Shown: piece after piece, positions 31,536 through 40,626 of the stretch
How the letters are laid out: every line of letters begins with the position of its first letter
How positions within the stretch are numbered: position 1 is the first letter of the stretch
From: Photobacterium carnosum
Lineage (GTDB): Bacteria; Pseudomonadota; Gammaproteobacteria; Enterobacterales; Vibrionaceae
Direction of reading: 5' to 3'
DNA length: 41,373 bases
Assembly (NCBI RefSeq): GCF_002849605.1
Contig: NZ_NPIB01000034.1
Coordinates: 1 to 41,373 of the forward strand
The notes under the pieces: model-generated
What the model was told of the DNA's origin: nothing
The model's database searches: none
What the model saw: the letters and a program-made list of their open reading frames with translations, nothing else
Position numbers and translations under genes: made by a program

Positions 31536-31820
31536 TTATTTATTATTATCTAATTCCGCTATAGCAACTGCTTCTAACGTAACAAGAATTTCTCTTATTT
31601 TTCCTTCTGTATATTTTGTCATACCAAAATGCTGAATAACATAATTCTCTATAATATCTAACTCGTCATCATGAATACGATTAACGGGAAGTGTATTGAG
31701 CAAAAGAATGATGTCATCCATCGATTTTTCGAATTGCTTATAGTTATCAAAGGGAAAGTAGTCAGTAGGACCAGAATGCGGGATGGTGGTTTTTTTCTTT
31801 TTTCGAGGTTTATTACTCAT
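31536..31820 (-). CDS. Companion ORF of the IS91-like element, unknown function
   Basis: A 94-residue protein starting MSNKPRKKKKTTIPHSGPTD; the ATG at 31820 is preferred over a TTG 22 codons upstream that only adds a hydrophobic, Phe/Tyr-rich string. It is basic at the start, then acidic and helical (FEKSMDDIILLLNTLPVNRI, HDDELDIIENYVIQHFGMTK). It sits 8 nt upstream of the transposase on the same strand, like the small first gene of two-gene IS91-type elements. Its role in transposition is not known. Confidence 0.55.
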   Translation of the reverse strand: MSNKPRKKKKTTIPHSGPTDYFPFDNYKQFEKSMDDIILLLNTLPVNRIHDDELDIIENYVIQHFGMTKYTEGKIREILVTLEAVAIAELDNNK

Positions 31821-32007
31821 TTCAATATGACTTTTTAGAAGGAAATAAGTATAAAAAATACCGTATTTTATGAATAAGATAAACAAGGAATTAACGTGAC
31901 TAAAGTGAGGTTATTAAACATGAAGGCTTACAGCGAGTTAGTCGCAACCGCAGGTTGCTGTTCTTGCTGTCTAAAAAACACTAAATGTCATGAGTAACCT
32001 CATTTCA

Positions 32008-32032
32008 AGGCTGTAATGCACGGTTACAGCCT
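32008..32032. other. Hairpin at the end of the 203-residue gene
   Basis: A perfect 9-bp inverted repeat AGGCTGTAA/TTACAGCCT with loop TGCACGG overlaps the stop codon of the - strand gene. No T run follows on either side. It may be a terminator or the left end structure of the IS91-like element. Confidence 0.4.
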
Positions 32033-32632
32033 ATGCGTGTTATTTTTGTCTGTTGGATGTAATAAAATGTGTGTTTGTTGATTATCAGCGTTGTATTCTT
32101 TTACTTCTGCAATGAATAACGACGTGTGATTAATCAACGCTAATAACATGTCAGGCGTGTTTTTTTCAAATTGAATACACAGCGAGATAGGAGCAATTTG
32201 TTGGCCGTCAAGTTCAAAACAATTCTCTATATGATCTTTGATGATATAGATGACTTCTTTTTCGGTTATTTCACCATTATCAAATAATCGTGAATCAAAG
32301 CCATGATCATTAAATAAATGACTTAATAAATCATAAAGGTGTTGTGCTCCATTCATTTTATCTTTGGACTCCATTGCCATTTTTCTAAGTTCATTTAATT
32401 TAGCCTCAATATTGCCTCCTGGTCGTTGACCAATCAAGACCATTCTTTTTATATCACCTTTGATTATTTTATAGTGTGTATTTTTAATCTTAGGTTTTAA
32501 AAAGTGACTGAGGATCGTGTTCCGTTGTGCGATAGGTACAAATCGTTCTGTGATTGCTATCTGGCAATATAAATGAAGCAGTGCATTATCTATGACTGAT
32601 GATAGTTGTTGATAGTATTGAGTTTTAGACAA
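32024..32632 (-). CDS. Hypothetical protein next to the hsd operon (about 202 residues)
   Basis: An unrecognised soluble protein. LSKTQYYQQLSSVIDNALLH starts a helical first half; NIEAKLNELRKMAMESKDKM and LYDLLSHLFNDHGFDSRLFD follow; the second half (ITEKEVIYIIKDHIENCFEL; ISLCIQFEKNTPDMLLALIN; SLFIAEVKEYNADN) looks alpha/beta. No ATG start exists near the front; a TTG at 32632 preceded by AAGAAGG at good spacing is chosen, with another TTG seven codons upstream possible. It is divergent from hsdM across a 330-nt gap, so it may belong to the IS91 cargo or to a defence locus; neither is shown. Confidence 0.55.
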   Translation of the reverse strand: MSKTQYYQQLSSVIDNALLHLYCQIAITERFVPIAQRNTILSHFLKPKIKNTHYKIIKGDIKRMVLIGQRPGGNIEAKLNELRKMAMESKDKMNGAQHLYDLLSHLFNDHGFDSRLFDNGEITEKEVIYIIKDHIENCFELDGQQIAPISLCIQFEKNTPDMLLALINHTSLFIAEVKEYNADNQQTHILLHPTDKNNTHRL

Positions 32633-32960
32633 AGAGATAGCCTTCTTAACCAAAATTAATAGAGCGCATATTATACCATTTTGATTTTATCGATCGTTAG
32701 AGGATTGTTTATCAAAGTGGTTTCGTATGAGTTGGTTTCTTTGAATGGTTTGTTATAGGTAGTTTCTTAAAGGCGGTAATGCGGGTTGAGAGGTCTAGTG
32801 AACTGGTTTCGTTGGGGTATACCCTAAATTCGTCATTGTTTAATCTTTTAATTTAATGGAAAAAGATTCAAATATGCGATAATCCCCTTAATGCAGGGTT
32901 AACGTGATTAGCTCTATTTTAAAATATTTGAAGCATCCAACGGTATAAATTAGAAAAATT
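32633..32960 (+). promoter_or_regulatory. Upstream region of the hsd operon
   Basis: 328 nt between divergent genes. Contains the palindromes GGGTATACCC (32815-32824) and TATTTTAAAATA (32915-32926) and a TATAAAT (32944-32950) only 10 nt before the hsdM ATG, which would give a very short leader if it is the -10. No good -35 pair and no Shine-Dalgarno are visible. The two palindromes are candidates for control of hsd expression. Confidence 0.4.
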
Positions 32961-34442
32961 ATGATGACAGGCGAACTTAAGAGTCAAGTTGATAAAATAT
33001 GGAACTCGTTTTGGACGGGTGGTATCAGTAATCCTCTTACGGTTATTGAGCAATTTACCTTTTTACTTTTCTTACGTCGTATCGATGAAAGCCAATTATT
33101 AGAAGAAAAGAAAGCCAATATGATGGGAACCTCAGTGGCTAACCCATTATATAAAGAAGAGCATAAAAAGTTTCGTTGGAACAATTTTAAAGATAAAGAT
33201 CCAGAAGTTATTTATAACCTATTCACCATGCCACAAGCTGATAGTGACAATTTAACTGTATTTGAACACATGAAACAGTTAGGTAATTCTGCGGGTGTAT
33301 TTTCACAATACATGAAAGGTGCAACTTTCATGATCCAAACACCAAAGTTACTCGACCAAGTTATCCAAATGATAGATAAAATTAAAATGGATGACCGAGA
33401 TACCAAAGGTGATTTATACGAATACCTATTATCGAAAATAGCGACAGCAGGTACTAACGGTCAATTTAGAACGCCTCGCCATATCATTAAAATGATGGTT
33501 GACATTATGCAGCCTAAAAAGGGCGATACCATTTGTGACCCATCTTGTGGTACTGCGGGTTTCTTAGTTGCGGCTGGTGAATATGTACATGAAAATCATG
33601 AAGATTGGTTTCATGAGCAAGCGTTTCGTGAACACTACAATAGCACTATGTTTACTGGTATCGAGTTTGACAGCACCATGTTACGTATTGGTGCAATGAA
33701 CTTACAATTGCATGGTATCGATAATCCTCAACTTATTGGTCGTGATGCGCTGAGTGAGTCAAATAAAGAAATACGTGACCAGTTTGATCTTATCCTTGCT
33801 AATCCGCCATTTAAAGGCTCATTAGATTACGATGGTGTTGAAAGCTCATTACTTAAAACGGTTAAGACTAAAAAAACAGAATTACTCTTTTTATCACTAA
33901 TGCTTCGTATGATGAAGATCGGTGGTCGTTGTGCTGTGATTGTTCCTGATGGTGTGTTATTTGGCTCATCGAATGCGCACAAGCAACTAAGACAAACAAT
34001 TGTTGAAGGACATAAACTTGATGCCGTTATCTCTATGCCAAGTGGTGTATTTAAGCCTTATGCTGGAGTAAGTACTGCCATCCTTATTTTTACTAAAACG
34101 AACAGTGGCGGTACTGATAATGTATGGTTTTATGACATGCAAGCTGATGGCTATAGTTTGGATGATAAGCGCAGTGAAATTAAAGACAGTGATATTCAAG
34201 ATATTATTTCTCGCTACCAATCACTAGATGCTGAAACGGATAGAACCCGTACAGATAAGAGTTTCTTAGTGCCATTTGATGACATCAAAAATAATGATTG
34301 GGATTTGAGCATTAACAGTTACAAAGAGATTGTGTACGAAGAAGTTAAATATGATGCTCCTAGCCAGATTATTGCAGATATTGAGACGTTAGATGTAGAA
34401 AGAAATAAAGCATTAGCTCTTTTAAAGGAGTTATTAAGTTGA
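32961..34442 (+). CDS. hsdM: Type I restriction-modification system, methyltransferase subunit HsdM
   Basis: A 493-residue N6-adenine methyltransferase. The HsdM N-terminal helical domain (LKSQVDKIWNSFWTGGISNP onward) is followed by the AdoMet motif I DPSCGTAGFLVAAGEYV (about residues 193-210) and the catalytic NPPF (about 281-284) preceded by FDLILA. It methylates the two strands of the site chosen by HsdS, protecting self DNA, and is needed for restriction with HsdR. The ATG opens with MMTGELKSQ as in many homologues. hsdS overlaps its end. Intact. Confidence 0.96.
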   Translation: MMTGELKSQVDKIWNSFWTGGISNPLTVIEQFTFLLFLRRIDESQLLEEKKANMMGTSVANPLYKEEHKKFRWNNFKDKDPEVIYNLFTMPQADSDNLTVFEHMKQLGNSAGVFSQYMKGATFMIQTPKLLDQVIQMIDKIKMDDRDTKGDLYEYLLSKIATAGTNGQFRTPRHIIKMMVDIMQPKKGDTICDPSCGTAGFLVAAGEYVHENHEDWFHEQAFREHYNSTMFTGIEFDSTMLRIGAMNLQLHGIDNPQLIGRDALSESNKEIRDQFDLILANPPFKGSLDYDGVESSLLKTVKTKKTELLFLSLMLRMMKIGGRCAVIVPDGVLFGSSNAHKQLRQTIVEGHKLDAVISMPSGVFKPYAGVSTAILIFTKTNSGGTDNVWFYDMQADGYSLDDKRSEIKDSDIQDIISRYQSLDAETDRTRTDKSFLVPFDDIKNNDWDLSINSYKEIVYEEVKYDAPSQIIADIETLDVERNKALALLKELLS

Positions 34443-35632
34443 ATTCGATGAACGAAAGTTGCCATAAGTCTATTTCTTTAGGTGATATTTTTAAAGTATC
34501 TTCGGGGGGAACACCAAGTAGAAAAAAAAGCGAATATTTTAATGGTGATATTCCTTGGGTTAAAACAGGTGATTTGAAAGGTGTATATGCAAATCAACCA
34601 ACAGAATTTATCACCCAATTAGGGTTGGATAATTCATCGGCTAAATTATTCCCACCTTCAACGGTCTTGTTAGCAATGTACGGGGCGACTATTGGTGCTT
34701 GTTCCATATTATCTTTTGAAGCTGCAACAAACCAAGCTTGTGCTGCAATTCTTCCGAATGAAAATTATAATGAAAAATATTTATATTATTATTTTTGTTA
34801 TATAAAACCTTCTTTAGTAAGACTAGGAGTAGGTGGTGCGCAGCCTAATATATCTGCTGGCTTAATTAAAAAGTTAAAAATCCCCAATTTAGTATTAGAA
34901 GAGCAAAAAAAGATAGCTGAGATTTTAGATGCGGCAGATAGCTTAAGACAAAAAGACAAGCAACTTGTAGAACATTACGACCGACTCAGTCAGTCATTGT
35001 TTTTGGATATGTTCGGTGTGCCTAATAATAATATTTATGATTTTGAAATAGGGACAATTAGAGATCTAGTTAATACCGTTAATTATGGTACTAGCGCAAA
35101 AGCTCAAATGGAAGGTGAGTATACTTATTTGCGTATGAATAATATTACTTACCAAGGCTATATGAACTTTGAATCATTAAAATTCATAGATTTGTCAGAA
35201 AAGGATCAAGATAAGTATTTAGTCAAAAAAGGCGACATACTATTTAATCGAACAAATAGCAAAGAGTTAGTAGGTAAAACGGGATTATTTGATAAAGATA
35301 TAAGTATGGCAATTGCTGGTTATTTAATACGAGTTAGAGCAAATGAAAAAGCGAATCCATATTATTTATGGCGGTTTATGAATTCTAATTATTGTAAAAA
35401 AGTATTGGCTCATATGTGCAAAAGTATTGTTGGAATGGCAAATATTAATGCTCAAGAATTACAAAATATTAAGGTGCTAATACCGCCGATAGAGCTTCAA
35501 AACCAATTTGAGAAAACAATTAAAGAAATTGAAAACCAAAAAACTTTAGCCCAGCAAGCACTGCTAAAATCAGAAGATTTATTTAATAGTCTTTTACAAA
35601 AAGCATTCAAAGGCGAGTTGACGAACCGTTAA
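34439..35632 (+). CDS. hsdS: Type I restriction-modification system, specificity subunit HsdS
   Basis: A 397-residue specificity subunit with two target-recognition domains. The first (about residues 10-140) has FKVSSGGTPSRKKSEYFNGD and IPWVKTGDLKG; the central conserved helix is LEEQKKIAEILDAADSLRQK (about 155-185); the second (about 205-345) includes KKGDILFNRTNSKELVGKTG and the C-terminal helix LQNQFEKTIKEIENQKTLAQ. Each domain reads half of a bipartite site. A TTG at 34439 fits the AAAGGAG at 34424-34430 best; an in-frame ATG three codons on is the alternative. The target cannot be predicted by eye. Confidence 0.94.
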   Translation: MNSMNESCHKSISLGDIFKVSSGGTPSRKKSEYFNGDIPWVKTGDLKGVYANQPTEFITQLGLDNSSAKLFPPSTVLLAMYGATIGACSILSFEAATNQACAAILPNENYNEKYLYYYFCYIKPSLVRLGVGGAQPNISAGLIKKLKIPNLVLEEQKKIAEILDAADSLRQKDKQLVEHYDRLSQSLFLDMFGVPNNNIYDFEIGTIRDLVNTVNYGTSAKAQMEGEYTYLRMNNITYQGYMNFESLKFIDLSEKDQDKYLVKKGDILFNRTNSKELVGKTGLFDKDISMAIAGYLIRVRANEKANPYYLWRFMNSNYCKKVLAHMCKSIVGMANINAQELQNIKVLIPPIELQNQFEKTIKEIENQKTLAQQALLKSEDLFNSLLQKAFKGELTNR

Positions 35633-35664
35633 TATGACGAACAATACGAAGGAAGCTCCAACAC

Positions 35665-38600
35665 ATGAGTAATTTTACGTTTATAAACGCTGATTTCCCT
35701 GAGCTGTATACCGATGTGATTGAAGCAGAGCAATTGGTTTTTATCTCGTCAAAAGCTTCTGCCGTATTGTCTCGAAGCGTCTTAGAAAATGCCGTCAACT
35801 GGTTGTATGAACATGAACGAAAATTAGATCGTCCTTGGCGTACTGATTTAAGTACATTAATGCACGATGATGAGTTTAAAGCCCTGTTTAATGACAAGAT
35901 GTTTGGTGAGTTAAATTTAATTCGTAAAATAGGTAATTTGGCGGCACACGCAAACAAAAATGGTCAGAAAGTAAGTGCAAAAGATGCACTTGCTTCACTC
36001 AAGTATCTATTTCGTTTTTTACGTTTTCTTGCTATCTATTACGGTAAAACAATACCTAAAACTCAAGTATTTGATGAAACATTAATTCCTCACCCTGACA
36101 CAGCGCAAAAGTTTACTAAAGATCAAGAGCAAGCTCAGTTAACTCAATTATTAAACGACATTGATGTTAAGAACGAAGCAAATCGTAAAGCCGAAAAGAA
36201 AATTCAGGATCAAGCTCAAGAAAATACGTTATTAAAGCGGCAACTTGAGCAACAACAAGCTGAACTGTCTAGTCGTAAAGTTGAACGAGAAAAAACCGTT
36301 AACATTGATACAGCGATACCACTAGAGATCAGTGAAGCTGAAACTCGATTGCGGTATATCGACGTGTCATTGAAAGAAGCTGGTTGGACTAATCTTCAAG
36401 ATGGCTATGATTTAGAGTTTGAAGTGAAAGGTATGCCTAAAAATACTAATCCAAGTGGCTTAGGTAACATTGATTACGTGCTATGGGGTGATAATGGATT
36501 ACCGTTAGCGGTTGTTGAAGCAAAACGTACCATGTCTAGTCCAAAGAAAGGCAAGCATCAAGCTGAGTTATACGCTGATTGTTTAGAAGCAATGAAAGGT
36601 CAGCGACCTATTATATTTTATAGTAATGGCTTTGAAACCTACCTATGGGACGATCAGTTTAGCCCCGAGCGAGAAGTACAAGGCTTTTTCACCAAAAATG
36701 AATTAGCGTTGATGATAGAGCGTAGAGATCCTTTGAGTGGGCGACAAGATTTATGTAAATTTAAAGTAAATCAAGAGATTGCAGGTCGTCCCTATCAGTT
36801 AGAGGCCATTGCTCGTGTGGCTGAAAATAGTGTTAAAGCAGTAAGGAAAACAGATGTAAATGGTAATGTGGTAGAAACATTACGTAGTGGTTCAAGACAA
36901 AGTTTATTGGTGATGGCAACGGGGAGTGGTAAAACAAGGGTATCTGCTGCCATTACGGATATGATGACTAAGTGTAATTGGGCTAAACGCATTTTGTTTC
37001 TAGCTGATCGTAACGCTTTAGTTACTCAAGCTAAGAATAAATTTAATGAATATCTTCCACATTTATCAGCTATTGATTTAACAAAAGAAAAAGAAGATAA
37101 CGATACTCGATTGGTATTTTCTACTTATCCAACCATCATGAATCGTATTGATGGACGACGCGAAGTAGAAGAACGTTTTTATGGTGTAGGTCACTTTGAT
37201 CTTATTATTATTGATGAAGCTCATCGTAGTGTTTACCAGAAATATAAAGCTATTTTTAGTTATTTTGATGCAATGCTTCTTGGTTTAACAGCTACGCCTA
37301 AAAATGAAGTAGGCCATGATACGTATGGTTTATTCGGCATTGAAGATAACAACCCCACTTTTGCTTATGAGCTCGACAAAGCAGTAGCTCAAGGTTTTCT
37401 TGTGCCACCTAGAGCGATGTCTGTACCGCTTAAGTTTGTTCGAGAAGGGATTAAATACAAAGATCTTAGCAAAGAAGAACAAGAGCAATATGAAGAAAAG
37501 TTTGGTGATCCTACTGAAAATGAAGTTCCTGATGAAATATCCAGTGCTGCCATTAATAGTTGGTTATTCAATACGCATACGGTGGATCAAGTGCTTCATC
37601 ATTTGATGACAAATGGCATAAAAGTAGAAGGTGGTGATAAATTAGGTAAAACCATTATCTTTGCCAAAAACCATGCTCATGCCATTTTTATAGAAGAGCG
37701 TTTTAACAAGAATTACCCTGAATATGCAGGTAAGTTCTTGCGTGTTATCGACAATTACGAAACTAAAGCCCAGGATTTACTTGATGTGTTTGTCGATGAA
37801 TATGCAGAGAACGATCCTCAAATAGCGGTATCAGTCGATATGATGGACACTGGTGTTGATGCGCCTAGAGTCGTTAATTTAGTTTTCTTTAAACAAGTGA
37901 AGTCTGCAACGAAGTTCTGGCAGATGATTGGCCGCGGCACCCGTTTATGTGAAGGGTTGTTCGGTTTAAATGAAGATGGTTCAACGAAGGATAAGACGGA
38001 ATTTTTTATATTCGACTATTGTCAAAACTTTGAATTTTTTGATGTTAATCCAAATGGTACAACAGGTAATATAGTCAGAGGTCTTACCCAACAGATATTT
38101 GAGGCTAAGTTAGAAATAGCGTTGATTATAAGGGAAGAAGCGACCAGTAATCATAAAGAAAGAGTGTTAGCAGAGTCTTATATTGACGAGTTAAATGTTG
38201 CTATTGCCTCATTAGATACAGACCGATTTGTGGTTAAAGCACAATTATGTTCGGTGACTGAGTTTAGTAATAAGAAGCGATGGGAAACTCTTAGTAAGAA
38301 TGACATGTTAAGCATTAATACGACTATTTCTGAGCTGATTTTACCGCAGAAAAAGGATGATGAGTTTGCAAAACGTTTTGATATTTTAATTCTGAATTTC
38401 CAATTAGCGTTATTAACAGCCGCCCATAGTACAGATCGTTATGTGAATAAAATCAGTGGGATTTCTCGCGACTTATTGAAGAAACAACATATCCCAGCCA
38501 TTGGGTTGCAAGTTGATCTGCTGAATAAAATTCAAACGATTGATTTTTGGAAAGTGATTAATGTAAACCACTTAGATAACGTCAGAATATCATTGCGTGA

Positions 38601-39192
38601 TTTATTGAAATATTTAGACAAAGAAAGTCAGGTACAAGTTGTGACCACCTTTAAAGATACTTTAGATCACGGTGCAATAACCGAGCATGACTTAATACCA
38701 GCTTATACTGCATTACAAAGCTATAAAGACCGAGTTGAGTCTTATGTACGTAAAAATAATGATCATCTAGTTATTAGAAAGCTAAAAACAAATAGACCGA
38801 TTACTGAAACTGAAATTAATGAATTAGAGCAGATATTGTTTGATGGTAAGACGATAGGTACTAAACAGAACTACATTGATACTTATGGAGAAAAGCCATT
38901 AGGTGAGTTTATACGTAGTATTGTTGGTTTAGATTTGGGTGCTGCACAAGATGTGTTTGCTCAATTCATTCAATCGGGAACCCTTCGTGCTGACCAAATG
39001 ACCTTCATTGATACTATTATTCGTTATCTCACAAAGAATGGGATGATAGAAAAGAAAATGCTGTTTGAACCACCCTTTACCAATATTCATGATCAAGGCT
39101 TATTTGGTATATTTGATGATTCTCAAGTAACGAATGTAATTAGATTAATTGATACCGTTAATGATAATGCACTGGTAGTTGGTTTTAATTAA
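35665..39192 (+). CDS. hsdR: Type I restriction-modification system, restriction/translocase subunit HsdR
   Basis: An 1175-residue restriction subunit. An N-terminal helical domain of DUF4145 type (about 1-130) precedes a coiled coil (about 150-215) and the nuclease domain, with the PD-(D/E)XK residues in GNIDYVLWG and AVVEAKRT (near 285). The SF2 motor has Walker A MATGSGKTRV (near 420), DEAH in LIIIDEAHRS (near 515), GLTATP (near 540) and the final motif MIGRGTRLC. The EcoEI-type C-terminal domain follows. It translocates DNA and cuts unmodified molecules far from the site. AAGGAAG precedes the ATG; 32 nt after hsdS. Intact and full length, so the system looks active. Confidence 0.96.
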   Translation: MSNFTFINADFPELYTDVIEAEQLVFISSKASAVLSRSVLENAVNWLYEHERKLDRPWRTDLSTLMHDDEFKALFNDKMFGELNLIRKIGNLAAHANKNGQKVSAKDALASLKYLFRFLRFLAIYYGKTIPKTQVFDETLIPHPDTAQKFTKDQEQAQLTQLLNDIDVKNEANRKAEKKIQDQAQENTLLKRQLEQQQAELSSRKVEREKTVNIDTAIPLEISEAETRLRYIDVSLKEAGWTNLQDGYDLEFEVKGMPKNTNPSGLGNIDYVLWGDNGLPLAVVEAKRTMSSPKKGKHQAELYADCLEAMKGQRPIIFYSNGFETYLWDDQFSPEREVQGFFTKNELALMIERRDPLSGRQDLCKFKVNQEIAGRPYQLEAIARVAENSVKAVRKTDVNGNVVETLRSGSRQSLLVMATGSGKTRVSAAITDMMTKCNWAKRILFLADRNALVTQAKNKFNEYLPHLSAIDLTKEKEDNDTRLVFSTYPTIMNRIDGRREVEERFYGVGHFDLIIIDEAHRSVYQKYKAIFSYFDAMLLGLTATPKNEVGHDTYGLFGIEDNNPTFAYELDKAVAQGFLVPPRAMSVPLKFVREGIKYKDLSKEEQEQYEEKFGDPTENEVPDEISSAAINSWLFNTHTVDQVLHHLMTNGIKVEGGDKLGKTIIFAKNHAHAIFIEERFNKNYPEYAGKFLRVIDNYETKAQDLLDVFVDEYAENDPQIAVSVDMMDTGVDAPRVVNLVFFKQVKSATKFWQMIGRGTRLCEGLFGLNEDGSTKDKTEFFIFDYCQNFEFFDVNPNGTTGNIVRGLTQQIFEAKLEIALIIREEATSNHKERVLAESYIDELNVAIASLDTDRFVVKAQLCSVTEFSNKKRWETLSKNDMLSINTTISELILPQKKDDEFAKRFDILILNFQLALLTAAHSTDRYVNKISGISRDLLKKQHIPAIGLQVDLLNKIQTIDFWKVINVNHLDNVRISLRDLLKYLDKESQVQVVTTFKDTLDHGAITEHDLIPAYTALQSYKDRVESYVRKNNDHLVIRKLKTNRPITETEINELEQILFDGKTIGTKQNYIDTYGEKPLGEFIRSIVGLDLGAAQDVFAQFIQSGTLRADQMTFIDTIIRYLTKNGMIEKKMLFEPPFTNIHDQGLFGIFDDSQVTNVIRLIDTVNDNALVVGFN

Positions 39193-39386
39193 CATTTCGA
39201 TTAAGCTGGAATTAACGTGTTGTGGTTGAATATCCAAATGTGCAATTACAATACGTTACCTCACTCCAACCTCGTCAGTTTCATGCGATTTCAATGAATT
39301 TAGCCACCAATTTTACATAACATCTGTTATATCTACTTCTATTGTAGCCACCAAGGTAAAGCGCCTTAATCACCACAACTAATAAT

Positions 39387-39435
39387 AAAAATGCCTCGTA
39401 AAACTGGATTCAAGCAATAAGTACCAGGCGTTTTT
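39387..39435 (+). terminator. Probable terminator of the hsd operon
   Basis: AAAAATGCCT (39387-39396) pairs with AGGCGTTTTT (39426-39435) with one G-U pair, A-rich on one side and T-rich on the other, so it could terminate from both directions. The loop is long (29 nt). It lies 195 nt after the hsdR stop. Confidence 0.5.
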
Positions 39436-39462
39436 ATATGTATTTTAGGTAATGGTTATTTG

Positions 39463-39505
39463 TTTTGGTACGAATTGGTAAATCATTTACCAATTCGTAC
39501 CAAAA
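39463..39505. terminator. Perfect 20-bp hairpin with T run
   Basis: TTTTGGTACGAATTGGTAAA (39463-39482) and its exact complement (39486-39505) are separated by TCA; ATTTTTTT follows at 39511-39518. Perfect pairing over 20 bp plus the T run indicates a strong structure; it may be a terminator, but such length is unusual for one. Confidence 0.6.
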
Positions 39506-39576
39506 GGCACATTTTTTTGTGTACGTCATTATCAAGCTAACTGCCGCCATCCAATGATTGCTAATCAAGTTCATTC

Positions 39577-40108
39577 TCAAATCGTATCAAGGGGTCGATA
39601 TTGGGTTACTCAATCTTGAATCGTTTCAGGGGTGAAATGATTCATTCAAACAGTTCATTTTATATGTACATAAAATAAACCTATCTTTTTAGCCCGTTGA
39701 ACTGTTGAAGGATTACGATTAAAAGCATACGTATTTTTAAGGGAATACCTATTGGGACGTTTATTGTCTTGAAGTAATGGTTTGTGAATAAGGCAACATG
39801 TTTAACAAAATAACAACGTCACTTTTTTATCGTATGTTAATGACAACAAGTCGAAAAATAAGCGGTTTATGTAATGTTTGAGGTGAACTCGGATCTCGTA
39901 GTGCGCGATAGATGCCATATGTTAAATACAGCCGTTTTTAGCGCAAAGTCATACTACGAGCTGAATGATCGGTATTTATGGTCTTAAAATCGTTTCTAGG
40001 GGTGATTTGACGGGTATTTGGGTCATGTCAGACTGATAAGCGATTTATGGCGAGATGGATTGATGAAAAATGGCAGATTTAAAATAAATCTATTTCGAGG
40101 GGTTTTGC
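39577..40108 (+). repeat. Four degenerate copies of an AATCGTTTC-AGGGGTG motif
   Basis: Related strings occur at about 39580 (ATCGTATCAAGGGGTCGAT), 39619 (AATCGTTTCAGGGGTGAAAT), 39988 (AAATCGTTTCTAGGGGTGAT) and 40086 (AAATCTATTTCGAGGGGTTT). All are in the same orientation and separated by 15 to about 350 nt. They could be protein-binding or recombination sites, or relics of duplication. Confidence 0.4.
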
Positions 40109-40133
40109 CTAAATTTAGATTTATTTTAAATCT
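40075..40133. other. 17-bp perfect inverted repeat
   Basis: AGATTTAAAATAAATCT (40075-40091) and AGATTTATTTTAAATCT (40117-40133) are exact complements with a 25-nt spacer that contains the fourth degenerate AGGGGT motif. Each arm is itself partly palindromic. It might be a cruciform, an operator pair or an sRNA hairpin. Confidence 0.5.
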
Positions 40134-40140
40134 AAGGCAT

Positions 40141-40161
40141 AAGGTCGCTAATGGCGACCTT
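40141..40161 (+). terminator. Short hairpin before the last two genes
   Basis: AAGGTCGC and GCGACCTT (8 bp) with loop TAATG, followed by TGTTGTCTC and, 15 nt later, a run of eight T. A possible terminator for a transcript in the preceding non-coding stretch. Confidence 0.45.
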
Positions 40162-40400
40162 TGTTGTCTCTGGACGTTTTTTTTGAAAAAAATTTAATCA
40201 AAAATAGCACTAAATTAACGATATTGTTATTCAGGCTATTTTTTAATAATTTCAACTTTATAAGTGATATTTTGCATTGTATTATGGTGCGATTTTTTCA
40301 GTATAAACCATTATATATCATACACTTAATGAAATTATCTCTTGATAATAAATAGCTCAGAGATATACTAATTATATCGAAATAATTTAAGGTGTTTAGT

Positions 40401-40598
40401 ATGGAACGTTCAGTTTTAGAGTTTTATTGTGAAAGTTGTAAGGAAAAATACACTGGAATGATAAATGAGATCTGTCAGGTTGGTGTTAGATATAGAGCTT
40501 CATGTCCTTACTGTAATAACTCTAATAATTATAATTTGATGGGTGCTGCAATAAATATGTCTAATTGTATAAATGCAGTTGACGTATACAAGGATTAA
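40401..40598 (+). CDS. Zinc-ribbon mini-protein (65 residues)
   Basis: A 65-residue protein starting MERSVLEFYCESCKEKYTGM with a second Cys pair in YRASCPYCNNSNNYN, giving CxxC-x(25)-CxxC, a typical zinc ribbon. The tail is polar. The ATG at 40401 is preferred over a GTG three codons upstream because AAGGTG lies 6 nt before the ATG. It overlaps or abuts the next gene, depending on that gene's start, so the pair is likely cotranscribed. No family beyond zinc ribbon is recognised. Confidence 0.65.
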   Translation: MERSVLEFYCESCKEKYTGMINEICQVGVRYRASCPYCNNSNNYNLMGAAINMSNCINAVDVYKD

Positions 40599-40626
40599 TA
40601 GACAAATTAAGAAAAAGGAAGTTGAA

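Larger units (their letters stand above)
39193..40400. other. 1.2-kb non-coding stretch with hairpins and degenerate repeats
   Basis: No credible gene. It holds a terminator-like hairpin (39387-39435), a perfect 20-bp inverted repeat (39463-39505), a long-range stem CTCGTAGT/ACTACGAG (39895-39902/39953-39960) with nested TGCGC/GCGCA, four degenerate AATCGTTTC-AGGGGTG motifs, a 17-bp inverted repeat (40075-40133) and a further terminator-like hairpin (40141-40161). A 64-codon frame near 40161-40355 has no Shine-Dalgarno and is not counted. Confidence 0.6.

Noticed and set aside
32984..33406. Antisense frames inside hsdM
   Set aside because: They mirror a strongly supported methyltransferase gene and have the composition of shadows.
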